A stretch of 40,975 bases of DNA. It comes from Paracoccus marinaquae. Lineage in GTDB: Bacteria > Pseudomonadota > Alphaproteobacteria > Rhodobacterales > Rhodobacteraceae. Position 1 is the first letter of the stretch; each line of letters starts with the position of its first letter. Position numbers and translations under genes: made by a program. The notes beneath the pieces were generated by a model. It saw nothing but the letters and a program-made list of their open reading frames with translations, searched no databases and was not told where the DNA came from. This document shows positions 1-8,653 of the stretch, one piece after another. The stretch covers positions 1-40,975 of the forward strand of contig NZ_JAHKNG010000036.1 of assembly GCF_018860165.1 (NCBI RefSeq). The letters run 5' to 3'.

Positions 1-156
1 TCGACGGTTGGGAAACCCTTTCTCAGCCGATCGAGCCGTGCGCCCTTGACCGCGCCGCCTGACGCGGCCATCCATCACATGCTCGGAGATGCCGCCGACG
101 AATTTCCACCAGATACGCGACACCACCGCCGCATACGCGCGTTCTGTCTATCGTGA
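1..156 (+). other. Open frame entering from the left edge, unassigned
   Basis: The first frame is open from the window edge to a TGA at 154-156, and its end overlaps the GTG used as the start of the ion-channel gene (GTGA overlap). The 51 predicted residues are rich in Arg, Pro and His and match nothing I recognise. It may be the end of an upstream gene, a damaged N-terminus of the channel gene, or non-coding. Confidence 0.15.
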
Positions 157-473
157 GTCTGTTGTTTGTCACCCATCTGTTCCAGATCGGGCTCTTCGCA
201 GGCGGCTTCTGGATTGCGGGGGCGTGGTTCGGGATCGGTGGCTTTGAGGGACCCGATATGGCACACCCGCTCGACTATCTATATTTCTCGGCTGTCATGT
301 ACACATCGCTCGGGATTGGCGATATCGTCCCAACCGGACATATGAGGTTTATCGCCGGTGTCGAGGCCCTCAACGGGCTCCTGCTGATTGCCTGGTCCGC
401 ATCCTTCCTGTTTGCGATGATGAACCGCCTGTGGGACTGGGAGCCTTGTGTCGAGCCCAAAGACGAGGAGTGA
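153..473 (+). CDS. Small two-helix ion channel (Ion_trans_2 type)
   Basis: The protein has 106 residues from the GTG at 153. It has the layout of a prokaryotic two-helix pore module: a hydrophobic helix at about 3-27, a pore loop with YTSLGIGDIVP at about 50-60, and a second helix at about 67-91, ending in an acidic tail. The filter T-S-L-G-I-G-D resembles the potassium-channel signature T-x-G-Y-G-D but has Ile where Tyr or Phe is usual. Family members I know often carry an extra N-terminal helix. Here no ribosome binding site precedes the GTG and the frame is open upstream to 63 without a normal start codon, so the N-terminus may be lost or frameshifted. It converges on nhaA. Ion specificity is inferred only. 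Confidence 0.65.
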   Translation: MSLLFVTHLFQIGLFAGGFWIAGAWFGIGGFEGPDMAHPLDYLYFSAVMYTSLGIGDIVPTGHMRFIAGVEALNGLLLIAWSASFLFAMMNRLWDWEPCVEPKDEE

Positions 474-499
474 GGCATCCGTTCTAGGGGCTCAACCAA

Positions 500-1642
500 T
501 CAGCGCATCTTGAACGCAATGATGCCGAGCAATGCGGCGAAAGCTGAACTGCTCACAACGGCGAGTTTTGCCGTTGCGGCGATCGGAGTTGCATCGAATG
601 CCGCACCGACGATGAACAAGCTCATGGTGAAACCGACGCCAGCCAGCAGTGAGACCCTAATGACGTCCCGCATCGAGGTGCCGGGCGGGAGTGTTCCGAT
701 GCCGAGGCGAAGCGCCAGAAGTGTTCCGCCGAGAATTCCCAAAGGCTTACCGACAATCAAAGCAATCGCAATGCCGATTGCGACAGACCATGCCTGTGGG
801 TCAGCAGGAGCAAAATCCATCATGACGCCGCCGTTGAAGAATGTGAAGATTGGCACAACAAAGAGCAGAGCAACTGGCGAAACGCGCCGCTCGGCGCGCG
901 CTGTCGCTCTTGGCGGAAACGACGACAGCGGCAATGAAAACCCGACAATTGCCCCTGCAATGGCTCCTTCGAGACCGGTCAGTATAAGTCCTGCCCAGAG
1001 AACGCAGCCGAAGGCGAGGTAAGGCAAGAGAGATGCCCTTCGGGTTCGATTGAGCAGAAATAGACCTGCTAAGCCGCCAACCACCACCCAAAGCGGCCAA
1101 AACTGATCGAACGCTCCGTAGAACAATGCGATGACAATTACTGCGCCAAGGTCGTCGAAAATCGCTGCGGCTGTGGCAAAGGCGATGACCGCAGGGTCAA
1201 CCCGGCCCGAAAACAGCGAGAGGACGCCAAGGACCAAGACGATGTCTGTCGCAATCGGGATTGCCCAGCCACGCAGGGCGACGGCATCTCCGGCATTGAG
1301 CCCGAAGTAGATCGCTGCCGGCACAATCATGCCCCCAAGCGCCGCACTTGCCGGAAGCATGGCCGCACCGGGTTCGGTCAGCGCCCCACGGGTCAGCTCA
1401 AGATTTGTGTGAAGACCGATGAGAAAGAAGAAGACCGTCAGAAGGCCCTGATTGATCCACTCGATCAGAGGGGCTTCGATTGCCCAGTCGCCCGCCCCAA
1501 CCCGCAGAGGCAGGTGATGCACAATCGCGTAGATGTCCGCCAGCGGCGAGTTCGCGGCCACTATACCCAGAGCAAGACCGACGAGCATGGCGAACCCCGC
1601 GCGCCGCCCGTCGCGAACCGATTGCGTGGCAACATCCGTCAA
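500..1642 (-). CDS. nhaA: Na+/H+ antiporter NhaA
   Basis: The 380-residue inner-membrane protein exchanges cytoplasmic Na+ for external protons and maintains pH and sodium homeostasis. The family core is plain: GWAIPIATDIVLVLGVLSLF at about 125-144 and IFDDLGAVIVIALFYG at about 161-176. The paired aspartates fall at 163-164 and another at 133, the same numbers as the ion-binding residues of E. coli NhaA (388 aa), so the protein is full length. Its ATG overlaps the stop of the APC permease gene by 4 bp (ATGA), so it is probably translated from the same message as the permease and the oxidoreductase upstream. I see no separate promoter. Confidence 0.95.
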   Translation of the reverse strand: MTDVATQSVRDGRRAGFAMLVGLALGIVAANSPLADIYAIVHHLPLRVGAGDWAIEAPLIEWINQGLLTVFFFLIGLHTNLELTRGALTEPGAAMLPASAALGGMIVPAAIYFGLNAGDAVALRGWAIPIATDIVLVLGVLSLFSGRVDPAVIAFATAAAIFDDLGAVIVIALFYGAFDQFWPLWVVVGGLAGLFLLNRTRRASLLPYLAFGCVLWAGLILTGLEGAIAGAIVGFSLPLSSFPPRATARAERRVSPVALLFVVPIFTFFNGGVMMDFAPADPQAWSVAIGIAIALIVGKPLGILGGTLLALRLGIGTLPPGTSMRDVIRVSLLAGVGFTMSLFIVGAAFDATPIAATAKLAVVSSSAFAALLGIIAFKMR

Positions 1643-2973
1643 CTGTGGGCGGGCTCATCTTGCGGCGCCAGCCAGCGCGACAGGTAGGCGCGTTCGAACA
1701 GAAAGACTCCCGCGATCGTAAGGGCCGCGTAGGCGACAATCGCGGGATCGCTTTGTAATTTCATGGCAGTGAACGCGACCAGAACGATCGCATCAAACCC
1801 GAGTGCTGCAAGAATGATGACACCCGAGGCACCGATCTCTGCCCTGCGGTAGCGCCAGACACCCCAATGCACGGCCATATCCATCATCAGATAGAAGAAC
1901 GCACCCAACGACGCGATGCGGCTCAGATCGAAAAACACAGCAAGGAAGGATGCGATCACCACGGTGTAAACCAGCGTATGCCGCTGGATCGGACCGGACA
2001 TGCCGAAGTGACTATGCGGGATCATCTTCATATCCGTCAGCATCGCAAGCATCCGCGAGACCGCAAAGACACTCGCCAGCACGGCAGACGCCGTGGCGAC
2101 GACGGCCAGCAGGACCGTCAGCAGGAAGCCTACCTGCCCCAATGCCGGTTCCGCCGCCTCGGCCAGCGAATAGTCCTTGGCGGCAATGATCTCGTCTATG
2201 GTCAGGCTGGACCCGACACCGAAGGCCACGAGCAGATAGACGACGACGCACAGCGCAATCGAAATCATGATCGCGCGCCCCACGTTGCGGTTGGGATCGG
2301 TGATCTCGGCGCCGCTGTTGGTGATCGTCGTGAACCCCTTGAACGCAAGAATGGCAAGCGCGACCGAGGCGACGAAACCCATCGGGCCGAAATCCACAGC
2401 GTCCCGCGACGCGGCTGCAAATTCAAACCCGCTCGACCACAGGGCCGCGATCCCGAAGAGCGCGATGCCCCCGATCTTGATTGCGGCCATGACCATCGAG
2501 AACAGCCCAATTGACCGGTTGCCCGCGATGTTTACGACGAAGGCGAAAAGGATTACCCCAACGGCCAGGATGGGCACCAGCGGCCCGCCCTCGATATCGA
2601 ACGGACGCAAAAGATAGGTGGCAAAGGTCCTTGCGACGAGGCTTTCCGCGATCACCATGCTGAGCGCCATTAGAAGCGCCGCCCCAGCCGCAACTGCCCC
2701 CGGTCCGTAGCATTTTTGCAGGATCATCCCGATCCCCCCTGCCGAGGGCCAGGCGTTGGACATCTTGATGTAGCTGTAGGAACTGAACCCGGTGACGATC
2801 GCGCCGATGATGAACGCAATGGGAAAGAACGGCCCGGCCAGTTCGGCGATCTGCCCGGTCAGAGCAAAGATCCCTGCCCCGATCATCACGCCCGTGCCCA
2901 TGGCAACCGCGCCGCCCAAAGTAATGGAGTTCTTCTTGTAGCCGTCGCCGCCGTGGTCGTGCTCATGGTTCAT
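1639..2973 (-). CDS. APC-family amino acid/polyamine permease
   Basis: This 444-residue membrane transporter has about 12 hydrophobic segments. The first carries ITLGGAVAMGTGVMIGAGIF, the glycine-rich first-helix signature of the amino acid-polyamine-organocation superfamily, and FKGFTTITNSGAEITDPNRN near the middle matches the conserved helix 6/loop region. The short N-terminus MNHEHDHGGDGYKK is histidine-rich, which is unusual for an APC carrier and may bind metal. The gene lies 24 bp after the oxidoreductase gene and overlaps nhaA by 4 bp. Substrate is unknown; an amino acid is the default inference. Confidence 0.85.
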   Translation of the reverse strand: MNHEHDHGGDGYKKNSITLGGAVAMGTGVMIGAGIFALTGQIAELAGPFFPIAFIIGAIVTGFSSYSYIKMSNAWPSAGGIGMILQKCYGPGAVAAGAALLMALSMVIAESLVARTFATYLLRPFDIEGGPLVPILAVGVILFAFVVNIAGNRSIGLFSMVMAAIKIGGIALFGIAALWSSGFEFAAASRDAVDFGPMGFVASVALAILAFKGFTTITNSGAEITDPNRNVGRAIMISIALCVVVYLLVAFGVGSSLTIDEIIAAKDYSLAEAAEPALGQVGFLLTVLLAVVATASAVLASVFAVSRMLAMLTDMKMIPHSHFGMSGPIQRHTLVYTVVIASFLAVFFDLSRIASLGAFFYLMMDMAVHWGVWRYRRAEIGASGVIILAALGFDAIVLVAFTAMKLQSDPAIVAYAALTIAGVFLFERAYLSRWLAPQDEPAHS

Positions 2974-2997
2974 GATTTGCCCCGTCTTTCCTGTTTC

Positions 2998-4050
2998 TTA
3001 GTTCGGCCTTTGCCAAGCGTTTGTGTGTATGGCCACTCCGCCTGCTAAGTGGCGACGCAAACCGCTCAGCGCCTGCTCCAGATCAAGGTGATCAACAATG
3101 GAATTGGCCCCTGCGTGTCGTGCATCGCTGGACCGCATTGCCTCAAGTGTCACCAATATCATCGCAGCCGTCAAATCAGCCTGATCGCCACCTTCGAACA
3201 GGTTCGCGGCGATCTCTTTGCCTTCGCAATCGAACGCAACCGCCGCAATCCGTGTTCGTAATTGCCCGAATTGCGGCAGCCACTGTGAAAGCTTTGTCAT
3301 TTGCCGGGGATGCTCTGACATCCAACGTCCGAGCCTAAGCCGTTGTGCCACTGCAAACAGGCGTGTGACAAATGGCGGATCGACGGCCAGGTAATGGTGA
3401 ACACGGAGTTCGAGTCCGCCAGGATGAATACCCTCATCGGGAAACGCCACATCGAGCGCCAGTCTCGGCGTCTCGTTCTGTGCGAAACTGAACCTCCAGG
3501 GGTGCGTGCCTGGAAACACAGACCGGCCCGTCACCGGATCGTCATAAGGCTGTCCAAGCGTCCGAAAGAACCACTCGGCCGCCGCCTGTCCATAGTGACG
3601 GCCCATACCAAGCTCGACTCCGATACGCAGCGTCTCTACCCGTTTGTCGCTTGCCAGAGCTGCCGCCATCAATGTGCTGAGACCCGGAGCAGTTCCAACA
3701 CCCGTCACAAGACACCCGTTTGTCCCGTCCGCCGCCCGGATCAGGGCGTGGACATAGCTCGGCGTCGCCGATGTATCGAGCACCGTACCGCCTCTTGCGA
3801 GAATTTCAGCGACCAGCCCCGGCGGTGTCGCTTCGGTCAGATTTACGACCATGGCGTCGTCGGGAAGTGAATGGGCCGCGTCGGGGCGCGCCACGTCGAG
3901 GGCTGTGTAAACCACGTTTTCATGCGCCGGTTCAACCGCACGGTTTCGCCTGGAAACCGCCCAAACCTTCCATTCCTGATGGTCGGAAAGGAGGCGAACA
4001 AGCCGCGACCCGACATCACCGGATCCTCCGAGGATCACCAGATTGCTCAC
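2998..4050 (-). CDS. Saccharopine dehydrogenase-like NAD(P)-binding oxidoreductase
   Basis: The protein begins with a Rossmann strand and nucleotide loop, NLVILGGSGDVGSRL at about 3-17, as in saccharopine dehydrogenase-like and saccharopine reductase-like proteins. The rest (TATPPGLVAEIL-like region and GTVLDTSATPSYV, with a C-terminal domain of mixed character) fits that fold but gives no substrate. I chose the GTG at 4050 because AGAGGG lies 8 nt upstream; a TTG at 4089 would add 13 residues but has no ribosome binding site. At 350 residues it is a typical length. It is first in a run with the APC permease and nhaA, which suggests amino acid metabolism, but this is inference. Confidence 0.7.
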   Translation of the reverse strand: MSNLVILGGSGDVGSRLVRLLSDHQEWKVWAVSRRNRAVEPAHENVVYTALDVARPDAAHSLPDDAMVVNLTEATPPGLVAEILARGGTVLDTSATPSYVHALIRAADGTNGCLVTGVGTAPGLSTLMAAALASDKRVETLRIGVELGMGRHYGQAAAEWFFRTLGQPYDDPVTGRSVFPGTHPWRFSFAQNETPRLALDVAFPDEGIHPGGLELRVHHYLAVDPPFVTRLFAVAQRLRLGRWMSEHPRQMTKLSQWLPQFGQLRTRIAAVAFDCEGKEIAANLFEGGDQADLTAAMILVTLEAMRSSDARHAGANSIVDHLDLEQALSGLRRHLAGGVAIHTNAWQRPN

Positions 4051-4230
4051 TCCGTTCACCCTCTTGGTCTCGGCGCTTCTAAATCGCAAATCCGTCTTGC
4101 ATTTCCGATATCAAACTCAATCTTCGATCAATTCGCAGGCGAGCGCTCGATCGTCGGCAAAAACTGACGCCGCTCCGGTTTCCCGATAGCCAGCTTGCGC
4201 TCTGCAAAAAACGGAACAGAACGCTTGCGT

Positions 4231-4881
4231 TCATTGCGCGGCAACTTCCCGGAATCGAGGCAGAAACGCCGGAACATTCTCTGCATATCTCTCCCATGCC
4301 TCGCCAAACCGGGCCCGACTGTCGGCCTCCTCGCTCTTGGCAAGTCGCGCATACATCCAGACCAGAACCGGGAACATTGCAAGCGTGAGGATTGTCGGCC
4401 ATTGCACGAGGAACCCTGCCATGATGAGAGCGAACCCCACATATTGCGGATGCCGTATCCGGGCGTAGGGACCCGTGACCGCCAGTCGCCCGGCCCGCTG
4501 TGCTGCCCAGAGATGGTGCCAGGCCACCGAGATCAGCCAGAAGCCCCCACCGATGAATGCAAAGCTGAGGAAATGGAACGGCCCGAAATGCGGGTTCGCT
4601 TCCCAGCCGAACATCATTTCCAGAAGGTGCCCGCTGTCATGGGCGAACCAGTCAATCCCCGGCCAGTTGGATTGGAGCCAACCCGACAGGAAAAAGATCG
4701 TCAGCGGAAACCCGTACATCTCGACAAAAAGTGCCACGATGAAAGCACTGAATGCGCCGAAGCTGCGCCAGTCACGCGATGTCTGTGGCTTGAAGAAACT
4801 GAACGCGAACAGAATGAAGACCGCCGAATTGATGAACACGAGCAGCCAAAGCCCGTATGACGATCCCGGGTCGCTCGTCAT
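4231..4881 (-). CDS. Isoprenylcysteine carboxyl methyltransferase-like membrane protein
   Basis: The 216-residue protein has several hydrophobic helices and a C-terminal cytoplasmic motif GPYARIRHPQYVGF at about 137-150, followed by ERYAENVPAFLPRF. This RHPxY signature and the following E-x-Y segment are those of the ICMT/PEMT membrane methyltransferase family, which uses S-adenosylmethionine. Bacterial members have varied and mostly unknown substrates, so no specific reaction is claimed. Its ATG overlaps the stop of the DUF2933-like gene by 4 bp. That pair is frequently found beside heavy-metal resistance genes, which fits the His-rich partner. Confidence 0.75.
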   Translation of the reverse strand: MTSDPGSSYGLWLLVFINSAVFILFAFSFFKPQTSRDWRSFGAFSAFIVALFVEMYGFPLTIFFLSGWLQSNWPGIDWFAHDSGHLLEMMFGWEANPHFGPFHFLSFAFIGGGFWLISVAWHHLWAAQRAGRLAVTGPYARIRHPQYVGFALIMAGFLVQWPTILTLAMFPVLVWMYARLAKSEEADSRARFGEAWERYAENVPAFLPRFREVAAQ

Positions 4882-5144
4882 TTGTCATCACCCGATCCGC
4901 GGCCGCCATGTCCGCCGTGGCCACCATGACCGCCATGCATGAAGAAATGCATGCCAACACAAAGCAGCAAAGGGAGCCAGATCAGCAACCCGCTGCCCAG
5001 AATGTGCACCCGATGCTCGTAACCCAGCAGTAGTCCACCAAGGATGAGCGCAAAGATCAGGTAGATGCCCGCGCGTGATTTCCAGAACGAGGGCGGCCTC
5101 GGCGGATTGTCATTATCCAAATGTTTTTCGTGATGTCTTGTCAT
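4878..5144 (-). CDS. DUF2933-like small membrane protein with His-Gly tail
   Basis: The protein has 88 residues: a charged N-terminus with several histidines, two predicted membrane helices (about 26-42 and 50-68), and a tail MHGGHGGHGGHGGRG at about 69-83. This is the look of DUF2933 proteins, small membrane proteins seen near copper and other metal genes. The Gly-Gly-His repeats could bind metal ions. It overlaps the methyltransferase gene by 4 bp, so the two are probably coupled. The phosphoketolase gene ends 107 bp upstream. Confidence 0.75.
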   Translation of the reverse strand: MTRHHEKHLDNDNPPRPPSFWKSRAGIYLIFALILGGLLLGYEHRVHILGSGLLIWLPLLLCVGMHFFMHGGHGGHGGHGGRGSGDDK

Positions 5145-5251
5145 AACACATTCCCGTAGTCAGTTGTGGATCGAGGGGACATGAAACCAGCCCCCACGCG
5201 TCGGAGCCATTCGCGCAGTTTCTGCAAGGTTATGGCCAGTCTTTTTTCGCG

Positions 5252-7732
5252 TCATACGTCATGTCCCTTGAAAAGAACCCCTGCGGGCGCGCGACGTCCC
5301 TGAACCGCATCGAATTCGGCTTCTGTCAGAAAATCAAGCGCCCGCCGCCCCGTGACATCCGCCGCAGCCGCAAGAACATGCGCCCAGCTTGATCGGTTGG
5401 CGAACAGCATCCCGTTGGTATCGAGTGTACCGCCGCGACCGCAAAACCCGAGGAATTTCGACTTCCGCAATCCGGTATCAAGGCGGCGGAGGAGACCGCA
5501 GAGCGGCTCCGGCCTGGTATGCGCGACAAAAACCCGGGCGCCTGCCGTTTCGGGAAAGAATATTTCGAGCGTCGCGTCGGAGGCGGTCATCTTCGCCTCA
5601 TGATCGTCGCGGGTGCTGCGGAACCGTCCCGGCTCGACCATCACGATGACACGGTGCCGCACGCTCTTTTCTTTCAGGCGATCCGACGCCGTGAGAGTTT
5701 CGGCCAGTTGGTAAGCGCCAATGGCGACCAAGATCAATTCCGGGTCATCGCCACCGACATCGCGCAGGCAGACCGCGCCGTCGGCCAGCGCCCGTTGCGC
5801 CAGTTCGGGAGATAGCACGTCTGGAACTTCGCGCTTGGGAACCACCATCGTCCAGATCGCCCCGTGTGATCGAAAGACATCCCGCAGGCATGCGACGGCA
5901 CTGTTCCAGTCCACAGGAAACACGACGCGAGAGAGATCGGACATCTCCGCCCACATCGTTTCGGCGGCGGTCGTGTCCTGATGCGACAGCTCGTTCTTGC
6001 CATTTTCCCACGTATGCGAGGTGAGGACAACCGGCAGGCCAAGCCAATAGGGTTGGCGACCTGCGGCGATCAATTGCCGCGTGAAGATCAAATCCTGGCG
6101 CAAAGCGCCAAGCATTTTCGTGGCGAAGGCTTCGTAGGAGACTGCCAGATTGAGACCGCTCTTGTTTCCCAGAACGGCGCATATGACGGCTTCTTCGTTA
6201 AGGGCTGTTATCACGCCACCGGTCTCGGATTCCGGCATCCCGGGCTCGGGGGCGGTCACACGATGCTTCAGCAGATCTAGGGTCGCGTTCATCCTGTTGC
6301 TGCGCATTTCATCAGGGTTGCCGACGCGGGCGCGCAGGCCGGGATTGGCGAGGACAAGCGCTTCGAAGTATTGGTCGAGACCTTCCATCGGCGAGACGTT
6401 TCTGCGACCCTCAGAGGCGTGCCACGGCGGTTCGGGCAGGCTGGGCGTCACCGCCGGGCGCGAGATCAGGGGATGGGCCCGCTCCTTGGGACGTCCCGAG
6501 GCGTCATGGTTGTTGAGCGCAAGCACCGCATCCGACAGGTCTTTTGGCGGCACCCAGAGGTTCGCGGCACCTTCGTTGAAGTCACGGCGGGCGGCCGCGT
6601 CGGTTCGCGGATTGCCCTCGAGCGGCAGGTTATGCGCACGGTTCGTGCCGGCGCCGGGAAATCCGAAACCTTTGACCGTCTCCGCGATGCCGTAGTGTAG
6701 ACGGATCGCAGGTGCTTCGTCCTTTTCCCGAACGGCCAGGGCATCGGCGGCGAGACGTTCCTCGATCTCAAAGATCGCCCAAGCGAAGGCTGCCGGATCG
6801 CGCCCGTCCAGATCGATCGGATCGAAACCGTTCAGCCGCAGGTGCCGACGGAACCAGTCCACGCCGCCGGATTGCGCCATTGTCGTGCGCTGGTCGATCC
6901 GTCGACCGTTCGCGATCATGATCGGGGCGACCGGCCCGGTGTCTTTCGAACGCCACCAGCGCGGTGCCCAGTCGCTTCCGCGCTGTTCTTCGAAAGCACC
7001 GTCACTCATGAACGCCACAAGATGTTCACCGGGCTGAGGCATGTGCCCGTAGAGCAGTCCGGCAAAGCCGAGATAGCCGCCTTCGATGAGACCGCCGGCG
7101 GTATGCGCGTTCACATGGCTGCCGAGCGCAGATGCGGGGCGTCCCTCGGCGGTGATCTCGTAGGAATAGAAATCCCGAACGAAGCGCGTCAGGCCGGGAT
7201 CGGAAAACGAGTATCGGTTCTCCTGTTCGGACGACATGTTGTTGACGATGAGGTTCACCGCGTCGATCGCGGCAACGCAATGCCCCTGTCCCATCAGCCA
7301 GGATCGTGTCATGCCGCCAAGCGCGTTTGCAGCCAGATAGCCGACATAGGCTGGAACCATGTTGAGCGACCCGCCGGTATGACCATCGGGACCGGCTTTG
7401 AAATCCTCGGCGTCAAGCGGTGTCCCGTCCGTGCGCACGTTTCGCGCATAGGTCATATGCACCACGAGCCACATTGCCGCCTTCGTGATGCGATCTGCTG
7501 CGGCGAGGATACGCCAGGCTTCGGCCCTGTCGCGCACTCGCCCGCGACGCTCGAGAATATCGACCATGTCGTGGACCCGCACCTGTGTCAGGTCGTCATG
7601 GGCCGCAAGACCCGCGCCAAGCACCCAATCCGCAAAGGCCGGTTCGTTGCCACGATAGAGAGCGGCCCGATCCCTTGTCCGCACTTGCCCGGCGGCCGGC
7701 GTCTCCAAGTGCCTGTTGTGGTTTTCGGACAT
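5252..7732 (-). CDS. Divergent phosphoketolase (XFP)-family, thiamine diphosphate enzyme
   Basis: The 826-residue protein matches the phosphoketolase family in length and order. It has a GHTGGSL segment at about 117-123, GGLIEGGYLGFAGLLYG at about 213-229, an acidic SDGAFEEQ at about 243-250 where classical enzymes have GDGEAETG, VSYEAF at about 531-536, and LTSHTW...ELSHQDT at about 570-587, very like the family's LTSH-W...FSHQD block. Classical members split xylulose 5-phosphate or fructose 6-phosphate with phosphate to give acetyl phosphate. The altered cofactor-binding segment puts it in a divergent branch, sometimes labelled xylulose-5-phosphate epimerase. AGGGA lies 8 nt before the ATG. 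It follows the PRPP synthetase-like gene by 18 bp. Confidence 0.8.
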   Translation of the reverse strand: MSENHNRHLETPAAGQVRTRDRAALYRGNEPAFADWVLGAGLAAHDDLTQVRVHDMVDILERRGRVRDRAEAWRILAAADRITKAAMWLVVHMTYARNVRTDGTPLDAEDFKAGPDGHTGGSLNMVPAYVGYLAANALGGMTRSWLMGQGHCVAAIDAVNLIVNNMSSEQENRYSFSDPGLTRFVRDFYSYEITAEGRPASALGSHVNAHTAGGLIEGGYLGFAGLLYGHMPQPGEHLVAFMSDGAFEEQRGSDWAPRWWRSKDTGPVAPIMIANGRRIDQRTTMAQSGGVDWFRRHLRLNGFDPIDLDGRDPAAFAWAIFEIEERLAADALAVREKDEAPAIRLHYGIAETVKGFGFPGAGTNRAHNLPLEGNPRTDAAARRDFNEGAANLWVPPKDLSDAVLALNNHDASGRPKERAHPLISRPAVTPSLPEPPWHASEGRRNVSPMEGLDQYFEALVLANPGLRARVGNPDEMRSNRMNATLDLLKHRVTAPEPGMPESETGGVITALNEEAVICAVLGNKSGLNLAVSYEAFATKMLGALRQDLIFTRQLIAAGRQPYWLGLPVVLTSHTWENGKNELSHQDTTAAETMWAEMSDLSRVVFPVDWNSAVACLRDVFRSHGAIWTMVVPKREVPDVLSPELAQRALADGAVCLRDVGGDDPELILVAIGAYQLAETLTASDRLKEKSVRHRVIVMVEPGRFRSTRDDHEAKMTASDATLEIFFPETAGARVFVAHTRPEPLCGLLRRLDTGLRKSKFLGFCGRGGTLDTNGMLFANRSSWAHVLAAAADVTGRRALDFLTEAEFDAVQGRRAPAGVLFKGHDV

Positions 7733-7750
7733 CCTGATTTCCCTGCTTCT

Positions 7751-8653
7751 CTAGTCGATGCTTGTGCCCGCTCGCACCCCAAGCGACCCGAATGCTTCAG
7801 CCAGAACGTCGGCGATTCCGATCGCATTCGATGGATGCGGTATGGTGTCGGTGGTGATGATCCTTGCGGCACCGGCTGCCAGAATGTCATCATGTGCGGA
7901 ACCGGCGAAAACCGCGTGGATCACGAGGCACACCGGCGCGCGGCTGCCCGCCGCAACGAGCCGTTCAATGGTGCGCACCAAGGTCCGTCCCGAAGAGGCG
8001 ATATCGTCCAGGATCACGGGCGTGCCATCGCGCAACACGGCACTTTCCGGCACGCTGACCTCGACCTGACGGTCGCCGGTCCGGACCTTGCGCAGCACTT
8101 CATAGGGCCGTCCGGCCAGCCGGGCCACCTCGGCCACCCATTGCTGGCTTTCGCTATCGGGGCCCAAAAGAACAGCGTCGGGCAGGTTAGTCTTGATCCA
8201 GTTTGCAAGCAGTGGGGCGGAAACGGCGCGCACCGCTGGGATCGGGAAAACCTCCTCCAGCCGAGCGATCCGGTGCAGATGCGGATCGACCGTCACCAGC
8301 CAGTCGAAACTTTCACCCAGGAAGTGCGCGAAAAGCCGCGCGCTGACCGCCTGCCCAGCCTCGAAACGGCTGTCCTGCCGCATGTAACCGAGATAGGGTG
8401 CGATCAATCCGACGCGGCGCGCGCCCATCTCGCGGGCCGTCGCCGCGGCGAAGCGCAACGGCAGCGCATGATGGTCTGGATTGCGTAATGTCGCCAGGAG
8501 CGCCACGTCGGCCCCGTCCAGATCGCCCGGCAAGGTCATCAGGCTTTCGCCATCGGGGAAATGGTGCCAGTCGAGCGTGCGCAATTCCGCCCCCATCGCA
8601 AGTGCCAGAGTTTCGGTCAGTAGCTTCATTTCGGGAAACGGTATGAGGATCAT
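7751..8653 (-). CDS. Ribose-phosphate diphosphokinase (PRPP synthetase)-like
   Basis: The 300-residue protein has the PRPP synthetase layout: FPDGE at 32-36, APYLGYMRQDSRF at 85-97 (ATP side), DPHLH at 123-127, a flexible-loop segment LRKVRTGDRQVEV at about 187-199 with the expected Lys and Arg, and the ribose-5-phosphate/PRPP loop VILDDIASSGRTL at 213-225. Canonical enzymes make PRPP from ribose 5-phosphate and ATP. It is shorter than the usual bacterial enzyme (about 315 residues), nearer the archaeal type, and its location suggests an accessory copy rather than the housekeeping one. Its ATG, preceded by GAGGAGGG, overlaps the phosphorylase stop by 4 bp. Confidence 0.85.
   Translation of the reverse strand: MILIPFPEMKLLTETLALAMGAELRTLDWHHFPDGESLMTLPGDLDGADVALLATLRNPDHHALPLRFAAATAREMGARRVGLIAPYLGYMRQDSRFEAGQAVSARLFAHFLGESFDWLVTVDPHLHRIARLEEVFPIPAVRAVSAPLLANWIKTNLPDAVLLGPDSESQQWVAEVARLAGRPYEVLRKVRTGDRQVEVSVPESAVLRDGTPVILDDIASSGRTLVRTIERLVAAGSRAPVCLVIHAVFAGSAHDDILAAGAARIITTDTIPHPSNAIGIADVLAEAFGSLGVRAGTSID

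Noticed and set aside
4110..4140. FNR box in the gap before the oxidoreductase gene
   Set aside because: Only one half-site (TTGATC) is present; the other half does not fit.
6842..8488. Long + strand open frame opposite the phosphoketolase and PRPP synthetase-like genes
   Set aside because: It is antisense to two genes with strong motifs and shows no domain of its own.
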